A stretch of 61,162 nucleotides of DNA from a virus. The notes beneath the pieces are model-generated. The model had not been told where the DNA came from. It saw only the letters and a list, made by a program, of their open reading frames with translations, and did no database searches. Where the stretch lies: positions 1 to 61,162 of IMG/VR virus record IMGVR_UViG_3300047550_001096. One strand, 5' to 3'. The position numbers were made by a program, and so were the translations under genes. Of the stretch, positions 23,650-34,900 are shown piece by piece; positions within the stretch are counted from its first letter, which is position 1, and each line of letters begins with the position of its first letter.

Positions 23650-26600
23650 TTACACCTCACTCAAAAACAGTGTCATTTTAGGACCTTCCAAAGATCTTGC
23701 ATACTCCATATTATATACTATAAACCTAGTTGTGTCTGGAACTACCAAATCTAATCCATCTTCATTTTTATAGTTAATAGTTACTATATCTCCAAGCTGT
23801 ATTGTTGGAATTGCAAAAAGATCAATACCTATTGATTTTTTAGGCACCATTGTTTTATCAATTAGCCATCCCATTAAAGCATCTGCATCATCTTGTGTCT
23901 GTATATAAATACTATCTAAAGAAAACTCACTAGTTCCATAATTTAATCTACTTAATCTAATTTTGTCATACTTTTCTTTTTCTACTAGTGGAGATGTAAT
24001 CAGAGAACTTCCTTGTAACTCAGGGTCTGAGAAGCTGCTCTTTTTATTAAAATATTGATCTACCGTTAGTTCGTATGAAGTATCTTGTGTAAAGGTTACT
24101 CCCTGTATTCTTAAATAATTTCCAGTTGTTTCATCTAAGTTTAAAGCTGTATCTGTAGCATTAAATATTAAAAATTCTGCGCCATATGAATCAGCTTGGA
24201 ATCCAGAAACGGTGTATCCTTTAATTCTATTAAAAGTAGGAGATAGTTTTGCATATAAGGCTGGATATGATCTATCATATTTAATATCAAAATAAGAACA
24301 TTCACGCATGATTGTTCCAAACTCATCAAAATAAATATTATATTTTGGTGGTTGTTGTGCACTTATTCCAGATAGGTATGTTGACTGAACAACACCACTC
24401 ATTGCATATTTTCTAAATGATTCATTAACATTTATTTCATTACTTCCCCAACGCTCATCATTTTTATAATAAGTTTTAGATTCCTGAGTTCTACCAAATA
24501 CATCTGATATAACTGGAGAAACTGTTGCTACAGTATTTTGTGAATAGTTTGCAGCAATTGCATATATATGTTCAAACATACATCTTGAAGATCCACGAAC
24601 AAATAAAGCCATGTTATTATAAATTGGAAGTGGATCCGTATCATCTACTACCTGAATTAATTTATTATTTAAATATAAAAAGAATCTTCGTGTTGATCCA
24701 ACATCTTCGTATTCTACTGATAAATCATATACTGTTGGTTTTTCTTCACCAACAAACCTATACTGTCCAGTAAACCTTCCATCATCAACAATTATATTGG
24801 CAAGTCCGCCCCATAATTTAATTGGAATTGCTTCATTGTTTGATTGATTCTTTTTAATTTTATAAAATACAACGTTATTGATTTGAATTGTTCCCTGACC
24901 AGTTTGATCTAAGTTTAAATATGAGTCAATATTAGTTTCTGTTAGTGCTGTTATTTCAAAATAATATCCATTATTTGTTTCTGGATTTAATAAAACAGCA
25001 AGACCACCAGACCCTCCACCTATGCTAATATTTTTATCAGGTGATGACCCAGTAACTTGATAATACGGTGTACTGCCTATTGGCGTTTGAACTCTGTTCT
25101 CATCAGTCTCTATCTTGCCAATTATTCTCATTCTTGTACCAAAAGTTTTATATGCATTATTTAAAGATTTATAAACATAAGAAACAAAATTTAGTGGATT
25201 AGTATTTGTTTTAAAAGATGGTCCATTCATTACTAATGCAGAAGATTGAACCGTTGCTGTTTGTGTTGACTTTAATTTATTAACATCTCCATCAGACAAA
25301 TAACTTGTTGCCATAAAGTTTTTAATAATTCCATTACGTGTCATTTCTTTTGCTGTGGCTGGATCTGTTGCTGCGTCTCCAGCATATCCTATTGTTGTTG
25401 CTGGAAGCTTAGAAAAATTAACTGTTGTGCCAGAAAGTGGTACTGTTGGAGCAACATCTATTGTTACAGAATATAATTTTGTTACTGGATCTGGTATTGT
25501 ATTAATAGCAGTAACTGTTGTAGTACCACCCAATTCTCCTGGGCCTGCTACTATCTTAACGTACTGTCCTATTTCAAGACCTGCAATATCTAACATAGTT
25601 AAAATTGCTCCACTTGAGGATACTCCAGTTATATTAAAATCTAAATTAAACTTAGTATAAAACAATAGATCTGATCTCATTGTACATCCTCGTACATAAC
25701 TATTATTAGACCAATAATCATTTAAGCCAGCTGAATGATTAACAACTGGTGTTCCAAACTGTCCACGACCATGCTTTTCAACAGCTCCTGACTGAAGTCT
25801 ATCAATTCCATCAACTGTTTCATAGAAAGGTACAGAGTAAATTCTTACCAATCCAGTTGGATATATCTTTCCATTAAATGGAAGAGAAGCAAAGTATTTT
25901 TGATATTCTTGATTGCTACTAATCCAAACATTGCCAGTGCCAGTAATATTAAATTGTGCAGCATCATATCTTATTACTTCTCCGTTTGCATAAAAATATC
26001 CATTATATCTAGTAAGCCAATATACGTTTTCTCCAAGATCAATAACATTATTTTTAACTACTCCATTTTCTACAAAAGGAACAGCATTAGTTAAATCCGA
26101 ATTAATTGGCATCGCACCTAACACATAATTGCCCTGCTGTGCAGCAACCTCATTTATTGTTTTTGTATATTCCGTTCCTGAAACTTCCCATAAAAGTGCT
26201 GGCTTATATATCCAAGTTTTTTCTGCATCTACCATCAAGGCTTGTCGTAAATTACCATAAGACCTTTGAATATATCTAGTTGTAAAATTAATTCTTCCAT
26301 CATTATAAACTTTTTTATCTTGAGATGCGATAGATAAAATATTTGGAATATTATTAGAAGGATTATTTTCTACTACTCCAGTATCTGATTGATTATTGTT
26401 TCCTAATAAAACAAAATCTATGGGCCTATCTCCCTCCCCTGGCAATAAATAGTTTTTACTCATCACAACAAAATTATTATATTCATCAAAGAACATTGCA
26501 GACTGAGTTGCTAAGGCTAGTTGGTTAAGAACCTGTGCTACGTTTTGATCTGGAGCAACAAAGAAGTATGGAATAATTGGATCTAATTCTACTACCTGTA

Positions 26601-28299
26601 ATAGTCCTTGGTTGGTTAATCTTTTAAATGTATAATTAGAAAAACCGATATAGTCTAACAAAGTTGAAACCGCCATACTTAAAGATGTATTAGTCATTAA
26701 TAATCTTGGAGCTGGCATTGATTCTAAAAAGAAATAAAAATCTCTAAGGCTTATTGCAAGTGTTCCAGCAGTAAAGTCTGCCTGTGGAAAACCATTTGAG
26801 TACAAAGTTTTAATTGGTACATAATAATCAAATCCACTTACATTTATAATTATTTCATAAAAATTAAACTTAATATTTTTATCTACATATTTAGATATTA
26901 TGCTATTAGTATTATTTTGATTAAACGCTTGATCATCATCAAAAATCTGTATTTCTCCATTTGATGCCAATAGTTGTCCAACTGGCAATGAAGAAGATGA
27001 TAAGTCAGACAATATCTTAGTAATTCTATAGTCAACAACTTTATCGGATATGTTTGCTATTAGTCTTGGAGAAAACTCAATAAGATCAAAGCATGAATTA
27101 ATTTTATTCATAGTATCTACTACTATACGAATACCACGAATATATTCAAATTCTCTATATACCGTTTTTGGAGTAGGAGCATCAATACCACCAAGTACAC
27201 CTGGACCAGCCTGCTCACTTATAAATTTTTTAGGAGAAGTAAAGTCTGTTACATAATTTGTGTTTCTATTGATTTCTCCTTCAACAAGAGACCACCCATA
27301 TGTTGGTATAAAAGACTCATAGGTATCTCCGTTCCATATATAAAATGCTCCAACATCATTTTCATTATCTATCACTAAGTATGAATAACCTATTATAGAT
27401 GATTCTGGTAAAAGAGTAGTTGACGATAGAGTTTCAGCAAATACAAATATATTTTCATATTGTTCTGGAATTATTAAACCATATTGAAGTTCTACATATC
27501 CATCTGATTCAATAATAGGGGTTCCATCTGATCTAGTTGTGTTCTCATTAAAAGAATATAAATCGGACCAAGTATTGTTAACTAACTTTTGAATTTTCCA
27601 TCTTGATGGAGTAGTCTTATTTTGATTACCAAATAATGGATCTGCAATTTGACCACTCTGAGTGCTAAATGGTCCAAGATCAACAGATCCTATATTTGTT
27701 TGCATTTTAACTACAAGTCTATTTGTTGGAACATTTTCTTTATATACTACAAAAGGAACAGCATCATCTATATAATATAAATCATTAACTATGTTTTTAG
27801 CTATGCCACGTTCAACATTGTTTTCAGTTCTATATGAACTCCAATACTTAAATTGATCGTACCTAGAAGGCATATAATATCTAGGTCGTTCTGATATTCT
27901 TTCTCCAGAATTTGCTAAAAACTTTCCATCTAAATATAAGGCTTTATTAATTCCAGAGCGAGGTCTAAATGGTTTTGTACAGTCATCTAAAGAATATAGT
28001 AGTTTATTTTTTTCTTTAGGAAGTGTAAATAACTGTGGAGTATTTTCATCAGTAACTCCTCCAACTATTGTAACATCGGCGTCTGTTCCACCAGTATAAT
28101 AGTTACCAATATCTAATGGATCAAATGATTGTGGAAGATTATAATATATAGAACTCTGAGTAGTTGGTCGGTATCTATAGTTGCCAAGTTTATATATATT
28201 ATCTGGTATATTCATATTCCATTCTGCAAGAACTAAAGAATTTAATCTAACAGTTGCAGAAGTTTCAAAATGGGTTTTCAATGCTTCACTAATAAACAT
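23650..28299 (-). CDS. Large tail hub/baseplate protein (1549 aa)
   Basis: 1549 residues following the distal tail protein gene without a gap. Order after tape measure and distal tail gene, together with size, points to the tail-tip hub (Tal/gp27 type) that starts host contact. Residues about 430-700 contain the conserved-looking hub core (LPVGQLLASNGEIQIFDDD, VAQVLNQLALATQSAMFFDE). Residues about 1120-1270 form a concanavalin-like lectin segment (YYFEITALTETN and YRFVGEEKPTVYDLSVEYED). The end (about 1430-1549) has strands typical of hub C-termini (IQLGDIVTINYKNEDG). No lysozyme or peptidase motif was recognised. Confidence 0.75.
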   Translation of the reverse strand: MFISEALKTHFETSATVRLNSLVLAEWNMNIPDNIYKLGNYRYRPTTQSSIYYNLPQSFDPLDIGNYYTGGTDADVTIVGGVTDENTPQLFTLPKEKNKLLYSLDDCTKPFRPRSGINKALYLDGKFLANSGERISERPRYYMPSRYDQFKYWSSYRTENNVERGIAKNIVNDLYYIDDAVPFVVYKENVPTNRLVVKMQTNIGSVDLGPFSTQSGQIADPLFGNQNKTTPSRWKIQKLVNNTWSDLYSFNENTTRSDGTPIIESDGYVELQYGLIIPEQYENIFVFAETLSSTTLLPESSIIGYSYLVIDNENDVGAFYIWNGDTYESFIPTYGWSLVEGEINRNTNYVTDFTSPKKFISEQAGPGVLGGIDAPTPKTVYREFEYIRGIRIVVDTMNKINSCFDLIEFSPRLIANISDKVVDYRITKILSDLSSSSLPVGQLLASNGEIQIFDDDQAFNQNNTNSIISKYVDKNIKFNFYEIIINVSGFDYYVPIKTLYSNGFPQADFTAGTLAISLRDFYFFLESMPAPRLLMTNTSLSMAVSTLLDYIGFSNYTFKRLTNQGLLQVVELDPIIPYFFVAPDQNVAQVLNQLALATQSAMFFDEYNNFVVMSKNYLLPGEGDRPIDFVLLGNNNQSDTGVVENNPSNNIPNILSIASQDKKVYNDGRINFTTRYIQRSYGNLRQALMVDAEKTWIYKPALLWEVSGTEYTKTINEVAAQQGNYVLGAMPINSDLTNAVPFVENGVVKNNVIDLGENVYWLTRYNGYFYANGEVIRYDAAQFNITGTGNVWISSNQEYQKYFASLPFNGKIYPTGLVRIYSVPFYETVDGIDRLQSGAVEKHGRGQFGTPVVNHSAGLNDYWSNNSYVRGCTMRSDLLFYTKFNLDFNITGVSSSGAILTMLDIAGLEIGQYVKIVAGPGELGGTTTVTAINTIPDPVTKLYSVTIDVAPTVPLSGTTVNFSKLPATTIGYAGDAATDPATAKEMTRNGIIKNFMATSYLSDGDVNKLKSTQTATVQSSALVMNGPSFKTNTNPLNFVSYVYKSLNNAYKTFGTRMRIIGKIETDENRVQTPIGSTPYYQVTGSSPDKNISIGGGSGGLAVLLNPETNNGYYFEITALTETNIDSYLNLDQTGQGTIQINNVVFYKIKKNQSNNEAIPIKLWGGLANIIVDDGRFTGQYRFVGEEKPTVYDLSVEYEDVGSTRRFFLYLNNKLIQVVDDTDPLPIYNNMALFVRGSSRCMFEHIYAIAANYSQNTVATVSPVISDVFGRTQESKTYYKNDERWGSNEINVNESFRKYAMSGVVQSTYLSGISAQQPPKYNIYFDEFGTIMRECSYFDIKYDRSYPALYAKLSPTFNRIKGYTVSGFQADSYGAEFLIFNATDTALNLDETTGNYLRIQGVTFTQDTSYELTVDQYFNKKSSFSDPELQGSSLITSPLVEKEKYDKIRLSRLNYGTSEFSLDSIYIQTQDDADALMGWLIDKTMVPKKSIGIDLFAIPTIQLGDIVTINYKNEDGLDLVVPDTTRFIVYNMEYARSLEGPKMTLFLSEV

Positions 28300-28938
28300 T
28301 TAAACCTCTTCCAGAGATACCGTTATATTCCAAAAGTCAAAGTTGCTACCGCCCCTTTTTACAACAGAATAATTAAAGTCAGCAAAATATACTTGAATAA
28401 TTTGGCTATACTTATTTAAATTTTCGTATGCACTGTTAGTTGTACCAAAGTTAGAGTATTTATCGTATGAAAGATACATCCAAAATGGTCCTTTATGATT
28501 TTCATACCAATCTAATATTTGAACTCCTCCTGCGCCACCGTCTGCAGTATATTCTTCATTGCTTTTATTAAAATATTGAGATTTACCTTCTTCATCAAAT
28601 TCAGCATTTTCAAAATAAGATCTTGATGGTAAATTATTCCATGCCCAAGATATTGTTAATTTATCTGCAATATGATAAGATCTCATTCTTCCATTTATTG
28701 TTCTTTGACGCTGTTCTAACCTCTGTGTTTGAAAATTAATTTCTCCTCTATTGTGGTCAGACAATATTAAAAATTGATTAGTCAATATCGGATCTGTATT
28801 TTCTGGAATTGCAGCGCCTATTTCATACCCATTTGGAACATAAAATCCATCTGTTAGTGTCCCTGAATTTTCAGACCAGAGAACTGCTTGAGGTCTTTGG
28901 TACCTTTTTCTTCCAAGCATGTACGCCGATGTTGTCAT
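28300..28938 (-). CDS. Distal tail-like protein
   Basis: 212 residues directly after the tape measure gene (one-base TAATG overlap). Beta-rich with YHIADKLTISWAWNNLPSRS and PFWMYLSYDKYSNFG, and a C-terminal IIQVYFADFNYSVVKRGG. Position and size fit the distal tail protein that links tube and tip. Sequence resemblance to known Dit proteins is not obvious, so the call rests on gene order. Confidence 0.6.
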   Translation of the reverse strand: MTTSAYMLGRKRYQRPQAVLWSENSGTLTDGFYVPNGYEIGAAIPENTDPILTNQFLILSDHNRGEINFQTQRLEQRQRTINGRMRSYHIADKLTISWAWNNLPSRSYFENAEFDEEGKSQYFNKSNEEYTADGGAGGVQILDWYENHKGPFWMYLSYDKYSNFGTTNSAYENLNKYSQIIQVYFADFNYSVVKRGGSNFDFWNITVSLEEV

Positions 28939-31900
28939 TATGACCTTATGCTCCTAATTCTTTGAGAGTCTGCATATTTAATTTCATCTATTACGGCCCT
29001 AGCAATTGATTGTGCATCAACTGAGGTTCCTGCAACATTTACTCCAACACTATAATTATACACGTTGTTGCTGCTGTTTGTTATAGGTGATGTATTTATA
29101 GCAGTATTTGATATAGTAGTTGGAGAAAGAGTAGAATATTTTGGTTCAACAAATGTAGTATTGGCCATTGGTAACTGTACCATTGTTCTTGGCTTCATAT
29201 CTTTTGCCATGGCGCTTACAGCTCCGCCAATGCCACCCTTACCTTTATCTAAACCTCTTACAACCTGTCCAAAATTATTTTTAAACGATGTTGGCATATT
29301 TCTATTTGTTGCTACTGATCCACCATCGCTGAAATTCTTAGAAAGTATTGATGGGAACTTACTATTATTAATAGCATTTAATAATGGATAAAATTCTTTA
29401 GATGCTGCTTTATTAATTACAAATTCCCCTGGAGTTAGCATTGCTGGGACGGTATCTGATCCAATTGGCTTATATGAAATTAATTTTCCATTATTATAAT
29501 ATGAAGCTTTACCACCATAATTAAAGTTCTTTATCTTTCCACCATACATACTTCCAGGGACAGCGCCAATTCCTGGTCCCTGATTTAAATACTTATATTC
29601 AACTTCTATTACGTGTCTAGTTGTTACAGTTGTATCCCATGATTGTATTTCTTTTGTAATTGCAGATACCGCTGCAAATGCGGCCTCTAATTCTCCAGCT
29701 AATGTTGCTACTATACCTTGAATTGTAGTGATAGTATTTGTAAATACACTACCCTGTGAAACCAGAGAAGTAAAGGCTTTGTCAGTTCTTTCTGTATCTG
29801 TTGCAATATTTTCTAATGGGGTTTCTAGGCCAGCTATTGCATCTTTGAATGCCTGCACTTGTGGGGTAAGGGTATCAAATAGGGCAGAAAGTTCTTGTAT
29901 TGTAGTTAATATTGTTTCTGCATCTTCTCTTATTAAATCCCAATTTTCTACAATTTCTTCTACATCTTCTCTAATCTCTTCAAAATAATCTCTAACAAAT
30001 CTCATTTTTTCTTCAAAAAACTTTATTTCTATGTTTAGTTCTTTAAACATTACAGTAATTGGCTTTTTGTCTCCAGTTAGCGATGCTGGCCGTTTAAACT
30101 CTTCTGGTCTTCCTTGTGGGAATCTTGCTTGTATTGTTTCTAAGAATTGAGCTTTTCTGTCAACGTTTGCATCGCTGCCTCCTGGCATAGCATTATATTC
30201 AGCCATTAATTTATCATATTCTGCAATTAAAGCCTTACGATCTTGTTGCATTTTATCTAGTTGTTTTTCATCTATTGGATCTAGTACTCCAGTATCAATA
30301 GCAACTTTTGCACTCATATTTAATAGCTGTACAGAGTCACTAACTTTCTTTAAAGCATCATCCATTGATAATACAGCAGCTGCTGTTTTCTTCAATGTCT
30401 GCTTATATTTGTCTAGCGCTATCTGTGCCTTTTCCCATTCAAGTTTTCTTTTCTCAATGGCATCAAGCTCTTTCTTCAAAAGATCTTCTTCTGCTTTCAA
30501 CCTGTCTTCTAAATCCTTTAATCTTTTTTCTGCATCAGCAAGTTCTTCTTTTCGTAGTCTATCTATCTCTACTTCATGTTCTCTTATTGCAAGAGTTGCT
30601 TGCTCTCTTAATTCTTGTCTACGATATAGGTCATCTTCAAGTTTAAGAATTTCTGCTTGATTAATCTTTCTTTGTTGCTCAAGATCAAATATCTTTTGGC
30701 TAATCTTAAATTGCTCTTCTTCAATCTGCCTTCTTGTCATACCGCTTGAAGAGCGAAGATTTTCAATTTCAGCTTTACGAGATGCAGCTAAAACATCTCC
30801 AGCTGTTCTTGATGCTGCATCTGCAGCTTGAGCCCTCATATCCTGTGCAAGCTTTGCAGCAGCAGAAATATCTCCCTGTGTTAATGCATCAGCCAATCCA
30901 ATTTGAGACTTCTGCTGATTAATAATATCCTGATTAATTTGTGATATTTTATTAAGAGCTTCTTCTTGTTTGTCATACTTTTCATTAATTGCTTCAGCAG
31001 CTTTATCCATTATTGCAAGATCATTTGAAAGAACAGACGATCTATCTTGTAATGCAGATATTGGTCTGTCAAACTGTTCTTCAATTACTCTTTGTGCATC
31101 ACTTATACGCTCTCTTAAGTCTTCAAGTACATAGTCTCCAAATTGTGGATCATATTTGATCTTAAGATTAATGTCATCAATCTTGTCTTGTTCAGCCTGA
31201 ATTTTTTCATTAATTCTATTGACAGCATCACGGGCACCTTCAATATCTATCTTTAGCTGGAATGTTCTAAGATCAAATGCATTCTGCAATTCTCTTGCTT
31301 GCAAGTCTAATGCAGCAAGGTTTTCATCAATTTGTTCTTGTAATAGATCTGTTTGTGATTTTGTTTTTTGAGCAACTACATCAAGAAGATCTAGGTATCT
31401 TTGTGTTTTACTAATAATATCATCAATGCCTTGACCAGTAACTACTGCATTTACAAAGTTTTGATTTTTTAATACTTCTAAAATGACCTTTTGCTCTACT
31501 TGTTTTTTAGCCAAAATATCATATGCTTCAACCTGTGATTCAAGATTATCAATTTGCTTATCTAAAGATACTAAAGATTCTTCAGACTTTAGTCTTATAG
31601 TCTTTAAAATTTCAGCATTGAGATCTTTTCTTTCCGATACTGAAATACTTAAAAATCCTTGGTCAGCAATCATTCCAGCCATAGTAGCGTCTGAAAGAAT
31701 TCTCTCTATTTCAAGCTGAGAATATTTAGCATCTTTTAATATCTTATAGGCTGTTACTTGATTTTGAATTTCTTTATTTTCTTGCTTAGTCCTATCAATT
31801 AACTCTCCAGCAGTAAGAGTTCTTAGGGCAGCATTAATTTTAAGGAAGTCATCTTTAAGACCAGTAATTCTTCCCTTTTTACCAAGGGTAAATAATTGTT

Positions 31901-34900
31901 TTGACCACAGATTAAACTGCTCTGGATCCATACCCTTTAGTATTCCAATAAAATCTTCATTTAATACAATACCTGCTTTTTTAGCTGCAGCCCTTATTTG
32001 ATCAATAGCCCCAGCTTGTTCTGCAAGCATTGGATTAACATTATCTTTTGTTCCATAAAACTTTCTAATTTCTGAAAGAGCCTTTGTTGCATCTAGACTG
32101 CTTTCTTTAACAAGTTTTAGTCTTTGTGCAATGTCTTCTAGCCAAGAAGTATCTCTCTTTGTTTTTCCTGCTCCACTATCGCTACCGTTTCCATTTTTCT
32201 CTGTTCCAGAAAGTGCAGTTCCAAAAATTTGAGTTAAAGCAGCTTCTTCGGCCTTTTTCTTTATGTCTGGATTTGCTGCTGCAAATGCATCAAGGGTAGA
32301 TTTTGTTACTCTTCTTGCTGTTGGATTTGTTTTTTTATAGGCTGCAGCAATCTCTCTTTGAACAATGGTATCAAACGACTCTGATGTTTTTAATGTAGAT
32401 AGAGTAATCATTGCTTGGAACTGTAATTGTTTAGGAAGCTTAGATAAAATATCCCATTGTTTAATAGCATTATCTAATGTAAGATTTGTTCCCTTACCAA
32501 TATCTTCTTGAACCTTTGTTAAAGCCTCCAGAGTAATTTGGCCATCTGGGAACTTTTTCTTTAAATCTCCAACTTCTTTACCAAGCTTCATTAATTTAGG
32601 AAGAGCATCTGGATTAGTTTCTAGATCAATACTAATTCCAATAAACTCTGGTATTTTAATTATTTCTTCTAATCCAGCTAGAGTTGCGTCTGCCTGTGCT
32701 TTATTTTTACTTGCTATATCAACAACTAGATCTTTTTTATTTTTTTCTCCAGGTATTAGAGTTAATACGGTGCTTAATCTTTGTAGTCCTTCTGTTCCTT
32801 GGGTTTTTACTATAGTATCTATTGTTTTCTTTGGTGGCATACCCGCTTTTGTTAGTGTAGAGAGAAGAACTGATGCTTCGTTTGGAGTTAAAACATCAGA
32901 TGTTACTAAAGTAGATATTTTAATAGTAAGTTTATCGTCTTTCATTTTATCAAGTGTATCTTGCAAAACTGATGCTTCTGCTGCAAGGCCAGCATTATCT
33001 TTAAACTTTTCTTTCATGCCGACTCTAAAGGCTTCCATATATTTATCACGAACAGCACCACGTCCAGATCCAAGTGGACTTATTCTTTCAAATAATGATT
33101 GTCCAGAAATTTTATCAAGATTTCCAGCTGCATCAGACAGCATCTTGGCTTGTGCCTGTCTAATATCTCTTAATCCGCCCTGTCTTTTTTCTTCTAGCCC
33201 TGCAATTTGATCATCTATATCTGATCTTTCTTTTTCAGTTTTTGCAATCTTTTTCTTCAATTCAAGATTATTAATAGCAGAATCAAATTGAGCGTTAAGC
33301 GCATCAATTCCTTGTTGTGATGCTGCTAAGTTTTGTGTAACAATTCCTTGTAGTTGTCCTGCTGCTTTTCCAACAGCAGCTTTTTCTTTACCCTTTTGCC
33401 AAGACCTTAAAGCAGCCTCAACACCACCAAAAATTATAGTTCCTAAAGCAGCACTTATTAAAGCTGGAACGCCTGCAACTCCGCCAGTTCCAACTGCTGC
33501 TGCAGCAGAGCCAGCCTGAATTGCAACTCTTGCTCCTTTAGCAACGTTTAATGCAGTTTTAAGTTTTCCAGCACCTGAAGCTGCTTTTAACTCTGTTGAT
33601 GCTGATAATGCGCTTTTAATACTTTGTGCTGTTTGCATTGCATTATATGATCTCATGCCAGCATATATTCCTAATCCAGCAGCTGGTATTGCAGCACCAC
33701 CAAGTTGTAATGCCTCTGAACGATTAATACCTCTTTGCTGCATGCCAACCATATTAAGATTCTTTATGGCTGCTTCCTGCATTCTTTGACCACTTGCAAT
33801 TAACTCTACCTGAACTTTAAGAGGATCATTAACAAGATTTTCTCCATTTGGACCAAGCAATTGTATTAATCTACCACGCACATCTAATTCTAGTCTTGCA
33901 TCTTTAAGATCTCTTGTAAGTGCAACTGCTATTGATTCTGCCTGTGCTGCATCTAATATTCCCTGAGATACTGCTGTAGCAAGTTGATTTGATAATGATT
34001 CTGCTGCTGTGCCTGCACCAAATGTTGACATTGTTTGATTAAAACTTGCTGCAAGAGATTTTCCAAAATCAGAATTACGAATTATATTTTGACCAAACTC
34101 CATACTAACTGGAGTTATTTCAGTAGTTCTTCCAGCTCTTTGTGCTGCTGCAACTTGTGTAATTGATACTTTTCCAGTTATTGATCCAAGCTCTTCAAGT
34201 CTCTTTGTTGTCATAGTCATAGACTCAGCTTGCTTTTGTCCTTCAACTATATTATTTTTAATAGTAGATGCTTGAGCTTTAAATACCGCAATAAGTCCAA
34301 CTGCGGTTGCAGCTAACATTTTTAATGGACTATTGAGCATAGGCAATAACATTGTTAACATAGAAATCATCATAATGAGATCCATGCTTTTTGCTATTGC
34401 ACTATCTGGGTTCTTTTGAGCATACATTCCAGCAGCCATGGGAGCTGCCATTCCAACCATTTGAAGTGGCATTGCTCTTTGTGTAAAATTCATTCTATTT
34501 AATTGACGCATATTGGTGCGCTCTGCTGGAGTAGCTAGTCTTTGTTGCCCAGTTGCTTCATCTGTTACTGTATTAGCAACTCCACCGTAACCACGAAGGA
34601 ATCCAGTAAATCCTCTTGTCTTATCTTTTCCTAAAGCCTCTGATGCATTATTTGCTGCAATATCTGTACCCTTAAATGAATTAGCAAGTTTTGTGGTAAC
34701 TTTTCTTAATGTACTCATTGAAGCTGCAGCAGCTTTAGTTTCTTTTTCAATACTAGATTTATTTGGTATAAATAATCCAGAGGGGGTTTGCCTATATCCA
34801 GCTGGATCATTTCCTTCAATAAAACCAGGAACTCTATCTGACATTATTGAACTAATTAATGGTGCATATTTAGCACTTTGTCTTGCTGGAATTACCGCTT